DNA of 64,000 bases from Flavobacterium sp. DG2-3 (GCF_030730925.1 NZ_JAVAMB010000006.1:186001-250000), one strand, 5' to 3'; numbered from the stretch's first letter, positions 53,316 to 62,893 are shown. Notes: generated by a model not told the origin, from the letters alone. Numbers and translations are program-made.

Positions 53316-53918
53316 CTACTTATGATCGAATGCTTTTAAATGCCATTTGTATTTTACAGCCATTAATCGAACTACAATAATTACAAGAGATGTAACCAGA
53401 TATAATATATCGTCATTTAGGTTTAGTTTTCGTAATCCAAAAAATACAATTCCTCCTAATATACAAATGGTTGCATAGATTTCTTCTCTAAAAACGTTTG
53501 GAATTTCGTTACATAAAATATCACGAATTACACCGCCAAAACAGGCTGTCATGGTTCCTAACGCAATACAAATTGCCGGATGAAGTCCTGTTAGAATTCC
53601 TCTTTCGAGACCAATTAAAGTAAAAACGCCAAGACCAATTGTGTCAAATAAAAACAACGAAGTTCGAAGTTTATCGAAGCTTTTTCTGAAAAGAATGGCT
53701 AGAAAAAATCCTAAAATGATTACGTAAACATATTGCATGTCGCGCATCCACCCAACGGGAGTTCTTCCGATTAAAACATCACGAAGTGTTCCGCCTCCAA
53801 CTGCAGTTACAAATGCAATGATAAAAACCCCAAACGGATCTAGTTTTTTGTGCATTGCGGTTAAGGCGCCAGACATTGCAAACGCCATGGTCCCAATAAT
53901 ATCGAGTAGGTGAAACAT
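53316..53918 (-). CDS. UPF0126 / TRIC-like trimeric cation channel family protein
   Basis: A 200-residue inner-membrane protein with seven hydrophobic segments arranged as two similar halves. Each half carries the family motif: GAMS-like FAMSGALTA and GGGTLRDVL in the first, LGTMTACFGGVIRDIL in the second. Members (YadS/YicG type) are related to TRIC channels and proposed to conduct cations or glycine. Length is normal. No operon partner is evident. The GNAT operon lies upstream across a repeat-filled gap. Confidence 0.92.
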   Translation of the reverse strand: MFHLLDIIGTMAFAMSGALTAMHKKLDPFGVFIIAFVTAVGGGTLRDVLIGRTPVGWMRDMQYVYVIILGFFLAILFRKSFDKLRTSLFLFDTIGLGVFTLIGLERGILTGLHPAICIALGTMTACFGGVIRDILCNEIPNVFREEIYATICILGGIVFFGLRKLNLNDDILYLVTSLVIIVVRLMAVKYKWHLKAFDHK

Positions 53919-54035
53919 TCTTTCTGAGTTGCTGAGTTTCTAAGATTCTAAGCTGCTAAGCTTTTCTTAACAAAAAGCCAAAGTTACAAAGTTGCAAGGA
54001 ATAATCTTAGCAAATCTGACTCGTAAAAGTACTTA

Positions 54036-54887
54036 TCATCTTTTCACGTAAATCGGACTTCTTTTTAGCAAATATGTGATCGAATCTATCCAACTGTCTT
54101 TTACTGCCAATAATGGCTTACGGGTTTGCGAGTAGATCTTGTCTTTATTTTTATACATGTCAAAATAAACCGTATAGTAATAATACACCTGATTGTTTGC
54201 TGTTGTGGTAGAAATATCGCTTGAAGATACTTTTTTGTTATTGTTGCTCACTTTTGTATCTCCACTGCTGTAGGTAGTAGCTGTAGAGGCTGTTCCAATG
54301 GTATATGAAATTTTTGCAGCCACTATATTATCCACTCCTAGTATTTTTTCAAGATCTGCAATTGGAGTTTCATCAATATTGTTATGATCGATTCCTGCTT
54401 TGTGCAAAAGGCTATTGGTTGTTCTTAAATCCTGAACCGTTAACGGTAAAATATTCGACGCTTTATCCAACAGTTTGTTATACAGATCATTTTGAGCAAA
54501 TTTTGCCATATCTTCAGAACCTTGCTGATTATCGGCGTTTACGTAAGGAACTGGCAGTACTGCAATCGTATTAGGTTTCATCTCTGCAGTTTCAATACTT
54601 TGAGAAGTATTTTGAGCTGAGCTGTTTGAACTTGAAGACGCATCAAAAGTTTGAGTTCTTCCGCTTGCAAAATCGATTCTCGCGATCTGCGAAACATCTA
54701 GCGAAATCTGAATTGTTTCGCCAGGAAGCGAATAGTCTACGGTTTTATCAGACATTTTTAAAATCGTACAATCGATTATCTGATAATCTCTTTTTATAAT
54801 TCTATCTAATTTTTTTCCGCTTTGTGCAAAAGTAATACAAGCAGATAATAGTACTAGTAACACTAGAAATGGCTTTATAATTTTCAT
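54036..54887 (-). CDS. CsgG/TolB-like periplasmic protein of unknown function
   Basis: A 283-residue secreted protein with a signal peptide (residues 1-22, ending CITFAQ). The Cys17 lies inside the hydrophobic core and does not form a good lipobox. Residues ~30-75 are a small beta module seen in Bacteroidota exported proteins (DCTILKMSDKTVDYSLPGE, then ISQ-like SQIARIDFASGRTQ). After a Ser-rich linker comes a CsgG/TolB-N-like domain (NTIAVLPVPYVN, LYNKLLDKASNILPLTVQD, DLEKILGVDNIVAAKIS), interrupted by a Ser/Thr/Asn-rich loop. The C-terminus reads VKDSWIDSITYLLKRSPIYV. Function unknown. Confidence 0.65.
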   Translation of the reverse strand: MKIIKPFLVLLVLLSACITFAQSGKKLDRIIKRDYQIIDCTILKMSDKTVDYSLPGETIQISLDVSQIARIDFASGRTQTFDASSSSNSSAQNTSQSIETAEMKPNTIAVLPVPYVNADNQQGSEDMAKFAQNDLYNKLLDKASNILPLTVQDLRTTNSLLHKAGIDHNNIDETPIADLEKILGVDNIVAAKISYTIGTASTATTYSSGDTKVSNNNKKVSSSDISTTTANNQVYYYYTVYFDMYKNKDKIYSQTRKPLLAVKDSWIDSITYLLKRSPIYVKR

Positions 54888-54990
54888 TTGTTGGAAATTT
54901 TTGAATTAAAAATGTATCGTAAATATATTGATAAAATTTAAAAAATTATCAATAAAACTCAAAAAACACTTTTAAATCTTTAATGAAAAA

Positions 54991-55734
54991 TCACATATTC
55001 TGAGTATAGAAATTATAGTCTTTTAAAATGACACGAATAAAATCGCTATTATTTCCAGATTGATTTTTTATGCCTGTTACGCTTTCAATTTTGGCTACCA
55101 ATTTGTAAATCACTTCATGATCGTTTTTAGCAACCGCTTTTTGAAAGGTTTCTTTAATAATACGCATATCATTGTCTGAAAGCTTAATTACCAAAGGATA
55201 AGTTGGCACATAAGCTTCGCCAATTTCTTCTAAAATAGTATGGCTGATATTAATTCTATTCTTTAAAGTAATTACTGCTGTTCCTGCCGCCATATCGCCC
55301 AATCGCTGCGATTTCTGACTTGTGATAACCGCAATAAGTCCAGGAAGTCCGAAGAAGGTAAAAAAGTCTATTACTCTAAAAAACCAGCGGATTAAATAGT
55401 CACCAAAACCTGCCTGATAACCATCCATTTTTACGACTTTAATTTTTAATAACTTTTTGCCAAGTGACTGCCCTTCAAAAACACTTTCTAAAACTAGCGA
55501 GTAGACTATAACTGGCGAATAGAGCATTAAAAAAATCGCTCCTCGTGACCAACCGTCCAAATTAACCATTAGCCGATCTAGTTGCAACCAGTCAAAAAGA
55601 ACTATTGAAAGTGCTGTTATATAACAGATTATAATAAACATATCAATAAAAAAAGCACCCAATCTTTCGCCTACAGAAGCAGCAATAAAATTTATTTTGA
55701 CATTTTGTGTCGTGTTAATAGATAATTCTGACAT
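54991..55734 (-). CDS. RDD family membrane protein
   Basis: A 247-residue protein with an RDD domain (about residues 18-150). GERLGAFFIDMFIIICY carries the R and D residues, followed by two further helices, SVFEGQSLGKKLLKIKVVKMDG and SQRLGDMAAGTAVI. The C-terminal ~90 residues are hydrophilic and helical. RDD proteins are often transport- or stress-related but undefined. It is divergent from the SpoIIM gene with only 20 bp between start codons, so both promoters must lie within the opposite gene or be very compact. This pairing is part of the MoxR/DUF58 neighbourhood. Confidence 0.9.
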   Translation of the reverse strand: MSELSINTTQNVKINFIAASVGERLGAFFIDMFIIICYITALSIVLFDWLQLDRLMVNLDGWSRGAIFLMLYSPVIVYSLVLESVFEGQSLGKKLLKIKVVKMDGYQAGFGDYLIRWFFRVIDFFTFFGLPGLIAVITSQKSQRLGDMAAGTAVITLKNRINISHTILEEIGEAYVPTYPLVIKLSDNDMRIIKETFQKAVAKNDHEVIYKLVAKIESVTGIKNQSGNNSDFIRVILKDYNFYTQNM

Positions 55735-55754
55735 ATTTCATATTTTAGCCTACA

Positions 55755-56735
55755 ATGAGAGAAATCGCCTTTATAAAACAAAACAGAGAAAAATGGCTCG
55801 AGTTTGAGCTGGCAATTTTTGGTAAAGCTAAAAAAAATCCTGATGAATTAGCTAATTTGTACATTCAAATGATGAATGATTTGTCGTATGCTCAAACGTA
55901 TTATCCTAAAAGTAAAACGGTTGTATACCTTAATCATCTTGCGTCTCAAATTTATCAGAAGATTTACAAAACCAAACGTACAGACCAGAACCGCATTATT
56001 GATTTCTTTAAAATCGAAGTGCCTTTATTGGTTTACGAATACAGAAGATATTTGGTTTATGCTTTCGCATTGTTTTTTGTCACTGTTTCAATTGGCGTTC
56101 TTTCTGCCCGTTACGATCGTGATTTCGTGCGTTTAATTTTAGGCGACGAATACGTAAATATGACTTTAGCAAACATCAAAAAAGGCAATCCGATGGCCGT
56201 TTACGGTTCGGGCAGCAATTGGGGAAGTTTTATTGGCATTACCGTAAACAACCTTTTTGTAGGCGCAAAATGCTATTTCTATGGTATATTTGTAGGAATT
56301 GGCACTTTTAATATATTTCTTCAAAACTGCATTATGCTGGGTTCTTTTCAATATTTTTTCTACGAACAAGGCGTTTTCTGGAAAAGTGTTCGCGGAATTT
56401 GGATTCACGGTTCTATGGAAATCTTTGCCATTGTAATCGAAACCACTGCAGGATTTATTTTAGGAGCTTCTATCCTATTTCCTAAAACTTTCTCCAGATT
56501 GAATTCTTTCAAAATTGGTTTCAAAAACAGTTTCAAAATATTTTTGAGCACTTTCCCTTTCACGATAAGTGCCGGATTTTTAGAAGGCTTTATTACCAGA
56601 TATTCTATCGATATGCCCAATTGGCTAAGCAGTTTTATTATTTTAGTTACGCTTGCGATAATTTCGTTTTATTACTTGGTTTATCCTTTTATCGTACATA
56701 AAAAAATTCATTCTTTAACCGCCGAAAAACTTTAA
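55755..56735 (+). CDS. Stage II sporulation protein M (SpoIIM) family membrane protein
   Basis: A 326-residue inner-membrane protein. A helical N-terminal region (~1-90) is followed by several membrane segments starting at YLVYAFALFFVTVSIGVLSA. The conserved SpoIIM core has NNLFVGAKCYFYGIFVGIGT, then GIWIHGSMEIFAIVIETTAGFILG. In non-spore-formers the family has no known enzyme role. It leads a + operon: DUF4129 after 9 bp, then DUF4350 overlapping by 8 bp, then MoxR and DUF58 after repeat-filled gaps. Divergent from the RDD gene. Confidence 0.9.
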   Translation: MREIAFIKQNREKWLEFELAIFGKAKKNPDELANLYIQMMNDLSYAQTYYPKSKTVVYLNHLASQIYQKIYKTKRTDQNRIIDFFKIEVPLLVYEYRRYLVYAFALFFVTVSIGVLSARYDRDFVRLILGDEYVNMTLANIKKGNPMAVYGSGSNWGSFIGITVNNLFVGAKCYFYGIFVGIGTFNIFLQNCIMLGSFQYFFYEQGVFWKSVRGIWIHGSMEIFAIVIETTAGFILGASILFPKTFSRLNSFKIGFKNSFKIFLSTFPFTISAGFLEGFITRYSIDMPNWLSSFIILVTLAIISFYYLVYPFIVHKKIHSLTAEKL

Positions 56736-56744
56736 GAACAAGTA

Positions 56745-57518
56745 ATGACCAGATTATTATTTATTTTATCTTTTCTTTTGTGCTGCGGTATTTCTCAGGC
56801 TCAGGATTCTATTCCTTTAACTCTGGATCCTCCAAAAATTACTGGAATTAAATATACCGAAAAAGACATTCAAGTTGATTCTAGAACTGTAGAAGCCAGA
56901 CATTTTGAAAAGAATTTCAAGAAAAAATATACCGATAAAAATTTTATCTACGAATATAAAACTCCCGAAAAAAACTGGTGGGATCATTTTAAGCATTGGC
57001 TGGCGAGACAAATTTTCAATTTGTTTAATTTCAGCAGTGTAAAAACATCTCTGAATTTTGTTGCAATTCTGTTTAGAATAATCGCAGTTCTGGTGGTTAT
57101 AGTTTTGATTTATTTTATTGCCAGAGCTTTGACCAAACAAGAAGGAAGATGGATTTTTGGAAAGAATACCAAGAGAACTTTATTCTATTCAGATGCAGAG
57201 AAAAACATCCATCTTTTAGATTTTGAAAAATTGATTAAAGAAAGCATTGAAGCCGGCGAGAGAAGAATTGCAATAAGATATTACTATTTATGGCTTTTGA
57301 AAGTTATGGCACAACATCATTTTATTGAATGGGATATCGAAAAAACCAATTCTGATTATTTGTACGAATTGCAGAATCCTGCTCATAAAGAAGAATTTAC
57401 CTATCTTTCTTATCTGTACAATTATATTTGGTACGGAGAATTTGAAATTGACGAAGCAACATTCAGAAAGACTGAAAACAGATTTAAAAAAGCATTAAAA
57501 ACCTTTAGTAATGGATAA
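56745..57518 (+). CDS. DUF4129 domain-containing membrane protein
   Basis: A 257-residue protein with a signal peptide (residues 1-19, ending ISQAQ), a periplasmic segment, one membrane helix (~105-125, IIAVLVVIVLIYFIARAL) and a cytoplasmic C-terminal DUF4129 domain with RRIAIRYYYLWLLKVMAQHH, TNSDYL and YIWYGEFEID. DUF4129 proteins are found with MoxR ATPases and DUF58 proteins, as here. The gene ends 8 bp inside the DUF4350 gene. Biochemical role unknown. Confidence 0.88.
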   Translation: MTRLLFILSFLLCCGISQAQDSIPLTLDPPKITGIKYTEKDIQVDSRTVEARHFEKNFKKKYTDKNFIYEYKTPEKNWWDHFKHWLARQIFNLFNFSSVKTSLNFVAILFRIIAVLVVIVLIYFIARALTKQEGRWIFGKNTKRTLFYSDAEKNIHLLDFEKLIKESIEAGERRIAIRYYYLWLLKVMAQHHFIEWDIEKTNSDYLYELQNPAHKEEFTYLSYLYNYIWYGEFEIDEATFRKTENRFKKALKTFSNG

Positions 57519-58713
57519 TAAAGTTAAAATATACATTGCTATTCTGGTTTTAATTCTCGGAATAACATTATTAGTAGACAAAGGACAGCCAAAACCTATT
57601 GATTGGACTCCGACGTACTCTGTTGAGGATAAAATTCCATTTGGATTGTACGTTTTTGATCAGGAAGCTGATGGCCTTTTTAAACAAAAAGTAGAAAGAA
57701 TTTCTACCCAGACGCCTTATGAATATCTGGACTCGCAATATGATGCAAGAGAAAATGTAGAAACTTATAAGATTAAAGGAACTTTCATTAATATTTCTGA
57801 GGCTGAAAACATTGACGATCAGTCGATGAAAGAAATTTTATATTTTGTCTCTCACGGAAATAATGCTTTTTTAAGCATGAAAGTGTTTCCGAAAGTGTTA
57901 TTGGATTCTTTAAAAATTGAATTGAAAACCGATTTTATTCCCAATGACAGCACTTCGGCTTGGATGGCAAATAAAAACATAAGTCAAAAAAAATATACTT
58001 TTAATACAGGTCTAAGTGATTATTTTTCTAAAATTGATACTTTAAACACAAAAATTTTAGGATACCAATCTACTCGTAAAAACAAAAGGCAAGTCAATTT
58101 TATTGAAGTTCCGTATAAAAATGGATATCTGTATTTGCACACACAGCCAGTCGCTTTTACCAATTATAATCTACTGAAAAAGAACAACTATCAGTATACT
58201 GAAAATCTAGTATCCTATATTCCAAAAGGAAATATATTTTGGTACAATAAAAGTTTTAACGACAAGCGAATTTCAAGTTCTCCGATGCGATACATTTGGA
58301 GTCAGCCCGCTTTGAAATCGGCTTGGTATTTGGGCATAATCGGAATTCTTATTTTCATGATTTTCAACGCCAAAAGAAAACAGCGCATTGTGCCAATCAT
58401 AAAACCTTTGCAAAATTTAACCGTTGATTTTACTAAAACAGTTGGAAATTTATATTATCAGGAAGGCGATCATACCAATATTATTGACAAAAAGATTATT
58501 TACTTTTTAGAAAAAATTAGAACCGATTATTTGATTGACACTGCGAAACTAGATGACGATTTTATAACCAAATTGCACTATAAAACAGGAAAAGACAAAA
58601 AAGACATTCAAGATTTGGTACAATTAATTAATGACCACCGAAATAGTTATCACGGAAGTCTGGAAGAAGATCTTCTTAGAATAAATACAGCAATAGAAAA
58701 GATTTTAAATTAA
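57511..58713 (+). CDS. DUF4350 domain-containing protein
   Basis: A 400-residue protein with an N-terminal membrane helix (residues 7-23) and a periplasmic DUF4350 domain: SVEDKIPFGLYVFDQEADGLF, then DDQSMKEILYFVSHGNNAFLS. A second membrane helix lies near WYLGIIGILIFMIFNA (~270-287), and a cytoplasmic helical tail follows. The fold is glutamine-amidotransferase-like but without evident catalytic residues. Overlap of 8 bp with the DUF4129 gene implies translational coupling. It lies before the MoxR gene, from which a repeat-containing 106-bp gap separates it. Confidence 0.86.
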   Translation: MDNKVKIYIAILVLILGITLLVDKGQPKPIDWTPTYSVEDKIPFGLYVFDQEADGLFKQKVERISTQTPYEYLDSQYDARENVETYKIKGTFINISEAENIDDQSMKEILYFVSHGNNAFLSMKVFPKVLLDSLKIELKTDFIPNDSTSAWMANKNISQKKYTFNTGLSDYFSKIDTLNTKILGYQSTRKNKRQVNFIEVPYKNGYLYLHTQPVAFTNYNLLKKNNYQYTENLVSYIPKGNIFWYNKSFNDKRISSSPMRYIWSQPALKSAWYLGIIGILIFMIFNAKRKQRIVPIIKPLQNLTVDFTKTVGNLYYQEGDHTNIIDKKIIYFLEKIRTDYLIDTAKLDDDFITKLHYKTGKDKKDIQDLVQLINDHRNSYHGSLEEDLLRINTAIEKILN

Positions 58714-58725
58714 CTAAAAATAGTT

Positions 58726-58792
58726 GCCACAGATTAAAAAGATTCGCACAGATTAACTAAAAAAATCTTTTTTAATCCTTAAAATCAGTGGC
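58726..58792. repeat. Imperfect inverted repeat with the word GCCACAGATTAAAAAGATT
   Basis: GCCACAGATTAAAAAGATT starting at 58726 and an imperfect inverted copy ending TCAGTGGC at 58792 face each other across the DUF4350-MoxR gap. ACAGATTAA recurs in the loop. Confidence 0.7.
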
Positions 58793-58819
58793 AAAAAGAA
58801 AATAAAAACAGACCAAATT

Positions 58820-59833
58820 ATGGACGACATCAATACAACATCAAACGAAATCACAAATGAAAATGTGAATTTTGAAACGAGAATTAACCTTACTCCTCTT
58901 TTAGAGCATGTAAATACGATTAAAAAAGAGATCGAAACAGTAATTGTAGGACAGCACAAAATGGTAGATCAGCTTTTGGTTGCCATTTTATCAAACGGTC
59001 ATGTTCTTTTGGAAGGTGTTCCTGGAGTTGCCAAAACCATTACGGCTAAATTATTGGCCAAAACTCTAAATATCGGTTTCAGCAGAATTCAGTTTACGCC
59101 AGATTTAATGCCTTCTGATATTTTAGGAACTTCTATTTTCAATTTGAAAAACTCAGAATTTGAATTCAAAAAAGGTCCGATTTTCTCGAATCTGATTTTA
59201 ATTGACGAAATCAACCGTGCTCCTGCAAAAACACAAGCCGCGCTTTTTGAAGTAATGGAAGAACGCCAAATTACAATTGATGGTTCTGCGTACCAATTAG
59301 AAGCGCCATTTTTGGTTATTGCCACTCAGAATCCTGTAGAACAAGAAGGAACTTATCGCTTGCCTGAAGCGCAATTGGACCGTTTTCTTTTTAAAATTAC
59401 AATCGATTATCCAAAGTTGGATGAAGAGATTTTAATCATTCAAAGAGAACATTCTTTGCAAGATCACGGAAAATTAGATGCTATAAAAACCATTCTTTCT
59501 GCTGAAGAAATCAAAGAATATCAAGGTTTGGTAAAACAAATTAGAATAGAACAAAATCTTTTGGAATACATTGCGAGAATCGTTGTAAATACACGCGAAA
59601 ATGCCTTTTTATATCTAGGAGCTTCGCCTCGTGCTTCAATCGCTATTCTAAATGCTTCTAAAGGTTTTGCAGCCATTCGCGGACGTGATTTCGTAACTCC
59701 AGAAGATATAAAAGAAGCTGCAATTCCGGTTTTACAGCACCGTGTAATTGTTGCGCCAGAACGCGAAATGGAAGGTTTGACAAGTTCTGAAATCATTAAA
59801 CAAATTATTGAAACAGTAGAGATTCCGAGATAG
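58820..59833 (+). CDS. MoxR family AAA ATPase
   Basis: A 337-residue cytosolic AAA+ ATPase. Walker A is GVPGVAKT at 66-73, Walker B is LILIDEINRAPAKTQAAL, sensor 1 is in FLVIATQNPVEQEGTYRLPEAQLDRF, and the lid domain contains GASPRASIAILNASKGFA. MoxR ATPases act as chaperone-like factors with DUF58 or VWA proteins. The DUF58 gene is next. Unlike the three genes before it, this gene is separated from its neighbours by repeat-filled gaps on both sides (106 bp and 314 bp). Confidence 0.95.
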   Translation: MDDINTTSNEITNENVNFETRINLTPLLEHVNTIKKEIETVIVGQHKMVDQLLVAILSNGHVLLEGVPGVAKTITAKLLAKTLNIGFSRIQFTPDLMPSDILGTSIFNLKNSEFEFKKGPIFSNLILIDEINRAPAKTQAALFEVMEERQITIDGSAYQLEAPFLVIATQNPVEQEGTYRLPEAQLDRFLFKITIDYPKLDEEILIIQREHSLQDHGKLDAIKTILSAEEIKEYQGLVKQIRIEQNLLEYIARIVVNTRENAFLYLGASPRASIAILNASKGFAAIRGRDFVTPEDIKEAAIPVLQHRVIVAPEREMEGLTSSEIIKQIIETVEIPR

Positions 59834-60147
59834 TTAAAACTCCTGCAAGGTTTCCAAAACCTTGTAGGTGTATTTCTTAACAACAGAACAACTAATACCT
59901 ACAAGGTTTTAAAAACCTTGCAGGAAACGTGAAACCTGAAATTTGCAAACAAGTTTTGTCCCCCTGAACGAAGTCGAAGGGCACAAAGGGCTTCGACTCC
60001 GCTCAGCCTGACAAAAAAGAGTACAGCTTGAAAATGAAAGATAAAACTCTGTAAAAAACATTTGTCTCCCTGAGCGAAGTCGAAGGGCAAACTTGAAACC
60101 TGACCCGAGGCTGAAAGCCGAACGGACGAAGTAAACAAAAAAATAAA
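59834..60147. repeat. 314-bp gene-free gap with two repeat families
   Basis: First, two ~31-bp arms (59841-59870 and 59895-59925) are inverted copies with few mismatches, and each is itself a hairpin (CAAGGTTT facing AAAACCTTG). Second, the word CCCTGAACGAAGTCGAAGGG occurs at 59962-59982, inverted with changes at 59988-60012, and again as CCCTGAGCGAAGTCGAAGGG at 60068-60088. No gene is seen. Confidence 0.85.
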
Positions 60148-61479
60148 GTGAAATTCATAAAAAGTCTATATCTGAACAATTTCTTTTTCTATGTGCTCAT
60201 CGGCATTATAGGATTGTTTGTCTGCGCCTTTATTTTTCCGAATATGTACAATGCAGTTTGGCTGTTGGTTTTAGGTTTAGTTACTTTTTTGGGACTTGAT
60301 ATTTTACTTTTGTATCTAGCGCGAACAGGACTCGAAGCAGAAAGAATTACTCCCGAAAAGTTATCAAACGGAGATTTGAATCCTATAAAAATCAATCTAA
60401 AAAACCATTATACTTTTACAATTTCGGTTAAAATTATTGACGAAATTCCGTTTCAATTTCAAGTTCGTAATTTCAAAATTGTAAAAACGATAAAGGCAGC
60501 TTCACAAAAAGAAATTGGTTACGATCTTCGCCCAACAGAACGTGGAGAATATCATTTTGGAGCTTTAAATATTTATGTTTCTTCGCCTTTAAGATTAATT
60601 TCGAGAAGATTTTCTTTTGATAATGATCAAATGGTGCCTACTTATCCGTCTTACATTCAATTAAGAAAATACGATTTGATTGCTTTTTCAAATAATCTCT
60701 TTCAATACGGAATCAAAAAAATACGCCGAATTGGACATACCATGGAGTTTGAGCAGATTAAAGAATATGTTCAAGGCGACGATTTGCGAACGCTGAACTG
60801 GAAAGCAACAGCAAAGAGAAATTCTTTAATGGTCAATCAGTTTCAGGACGAAAAATCACAATCGGTTTATATGGCAATCGACAAAGGCCGCGTCATGCAA
60901 ATGCCTTTTGACGGATTAAGTTTATTGGATTATGCTATTAATTCGGCTTTGGTTTTGTCGAATGTCATTCTGAAAAAACAAGACAAAGCTGGTCTTTTTT
61001 CTTTTTCTAAAAAGGTAGAAAACCGCGTTTTTGCCGAAAGAAGAGGTTCGCAAATGCAGAAAATCTTAGAATCGCTTTATAATGTAAAAACAGATTTCTT
61101 TGAAAGCGATTACAGTAGATTGTATGTTGATATTAAAAAAAACATCAATCAAAGAAGTCTAATTATTCTATACACCAACTTTGAAACCATGGATGGTTTA
61201 AATCGCCAATTGCCTTATTTAAAAGGAATTGCCAAAAGCCATTTATTAGTTGTCGTTTTCTTTAGCAATACAGAATTAAACAGCATTATCAATAAAAAAA
61301 CAACTACTATTCAAGAAGTTTACGACAAAGTGATTGCCGAGAAATTCATGTTTGAAAAACGATTAATCGTAAACGAATTGAAAAAATACGGAATACATTC
61401 TGTTTTAACCCAACCTGAGAATCTGACTTTGGACGCAATTAATAAATATTTGGAGATTAAGTCTAGGGGTATTTTGTAA
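60148..61479 (+). CDS. DUF58 domain-containing protein
   Basis: A 443-residue protein starting with GTG at 60148. The next in-frame ATG (residue 33) would cut into the first membrane helix. Two helices at ~10-32 and ~35-55 anchor it. The conserved DUF58 core has FEQIKEYVQGDDLRTLNWKA, then TAKRNSLMVNQFQDEKSQ and SVYMAIDKGRVM. A von-Willebrand-A-like fold follows (KAGLFSFSKKV, SLIILYTNFETMDGL). DUF58 proteins are partners of MoxR ATPases in membrane or cell-envelope stress functions. It closes the cluster that begins with the SpoIIM gene. Confidence 0.93.
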   Translation: MKFIKSLYLNNFFFYVLIGIIGLFVCAFIFPNMYNAVWLLVLGLVTFLGLDILLLYLARTGLEAERITPEKLSNGDLNPIKINLKNHYTFTISVKIIDEIPFQFQVRNFKIVKTIKAASQKEIGYDLRPTERGEYHFGALNIYVSSPLRLISRRFSFDNDQMVPTYPSYIQLRKYDLIAFSNNLFQYGIKKIRRIGHTMEFEQIKEYVQGDDLRTLNWKATAKRNSLMVNQFQDEKSQSVYMAIDKGRVMQMPFDGLSLLDYAINSALVLSNVILKKQDKAGLFSFSKKVENRVFAERRGSQMQKILESLYNVKTDFFESDYSRLYVDIKKNINQRSLIILYTNFETMDGLNRQLPYLKGIAKSHLLVVVFFSNTELNSIINKKTTTIQEVYDKVIAEKFMFEKRLIVNELKKYGIHSVLTQPENLTLDAINKYLEIKSRGIL

Positions 61480-61525
61480 GAATTATTCCTTATATTGCAA
61501 ACCGATACTAAATAGTAATAAGTTT

Positions 61526-62893
61526 ATGAAATCAGTAATTGCTTTTGTTTTTCTTTTTTTCTCCATTTCTAATTTTGGACAAATTTCAAATACTTTAACT
61601 CCAAGCGATAAGGTTTACGGACTTTCAAAGTTCTGGCAGGAAGTAAATTATAACTTTGTTTATTTGGACAAAGTAGACAGACAAATGTGGGATAACCGAT
61701 ATAAGGAATTAATCTCAGTTGTGCAAAATACGAAAAACGATTACGAATATTATCGTGAACTTCAAAAGTTTTGTGCGCTTTTAAAGGATGGTCATACAAA
61801 CATCTTTATCCCAAAAGGCATTGTTGAACAAATGACTACAATGTTTGGAGATTACAGGTTTTTTGTAAAAAATGTTCAAGGTAAGGCAATTATAATTCGA
61901 ACAAATTTGAGCAAAAAAGAAGAAATCCCTGTTGGAAGTGAAATCATAGAAGTTAATGGAAAGCCAACCCAGCAATTTATTGACGAAAATGTGGCTCCTT
62001 ATAAATCTTCTTCAACTGATTATGTTTTGCAAGATTGGAGTATTTCTAATTTGCTAGGGGGTTTGGAAGGAGACACATATAAAGTCAAAATAAAAAAGCC
62101 TAATAAAAAAATAATAGAACTGACATTAACACACAGAACTACAGTAGAAAAAGAAGTATTTCCCCCTTTTGAAGCTGATCGAAAAATTTTAGATTTTAAA
62201 TGGATGAATAAGGAAACGGCTTATGTTGCTTTAAACTCATTTAGCGATGAAAAAATCGATAGTTTGTTTGTAGAAAAACTTCCAGAATTATATAAAGCAA
62301 AATCTTTAATAATTGACTTACGTTACAATGGAGGAGGAAACACCAATATTGGAACTGCAATATTGCAGTATTTAACAAACGATACTATTCTTTACGGTGC
62401 AAAGTCGAAAAGCCGTTCTCACATCCCTACTTATAAAGCTTGGGGGAAATTTGTTAACGAAAAAGATACCATAAACAACTCATGGGCAAAAAAAGCTTAT
62501 TTATCTTATCATGATGAATATTTCTATGATTTTGATTATACACCCGATACCATTCATCTAAAAGCAAAACGTATTGTTGTACCAACGGTGCTTTTGTTAG
62601 GACATATTACAGCTTCGGCCGCTGAAGATTTTTTAATTTATGCAGATAAGCAAAAACATATGGTGAAAATAGGCGAAAAAACGTTTGGAAGTACGGGACA
62701 GCCGCTTTTATTTGATTTACCAGGCGGTGGATCTGCCAGAATCTGTACAAAAAAAGATACTTATCCTGACGGAAGAGAATTTGTGGGTTACGGAATAAAA
62801 CCCGACATAGAGATTGTTCCAACGCTTAACGATTACTTAAAGAATAAAGATGTAGTGCTCGAGGAAGCAATGAAATATTTAAAAAAGAAATAA
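61526..62893 (+). CDS. S41 family (tail-specific) peptidase
   Basis: A 455-residue secreted protease. A signal peptide (residues 1-19, ending ISNFG) is followed by a helical domain (VYGLSKFWQEVNYNFVYLDK, CALLKDGHTNIF). Then a PDZ-like segment (IPVGSEIIEVNGKPTQQFID) and the S41 core: LIIDLRYNGGGNTNIGTAIL, the nucleophile Ser in GHITASAAEDFL, and the general-base Lys probably in KIGEKTFGSTGQPL. The end has FVGYGIKPDIEIVPT. It acts in the periplasm or outer membrane on unknown substrates. The next gene, a phosphatase-family protein, follows after 70 bp. Confidence 0.92.
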   Translation: MKSVIAFVFLFFSISNFGQISNTLTPSDKVYGLSKFWQEVNYNFVYLDKVDRQMWDNRYKELISVVQNTKNDYEYYRELQKFCALLKDGHTNIFIPKGIVEQMTTMFGDYRFFVKNVQGKAIIIRTNLSKKEEIPVGSEIIEVNGKPTQQFIDENVAPYKSSSTDYVLQDWSISNLLGGLEGDTYKVKIKKPNKKIIELTLTHRTTVEKEVFPPFEADRKILDFKWMNKETAYVALNSFSDEKIDSLFVEKLPELYKAKSLIIDLRYNGGGNTNIGTAILQYLTNDTILYGAKSKSRSHIPTYKAWGKFVNEKDTINNSWAKKAYLSYHDEYFYDFDYTPDTIHLKAKRIVVPTVLLLGHITASAAEDFLIYADKQKHMVKIGEKTFGSTGQPLLFDLPGGGSARICTKKDTYPDGREFVGYGIKPDIEIVPTLNDYLKNKDVVLEEAMKYLKKK

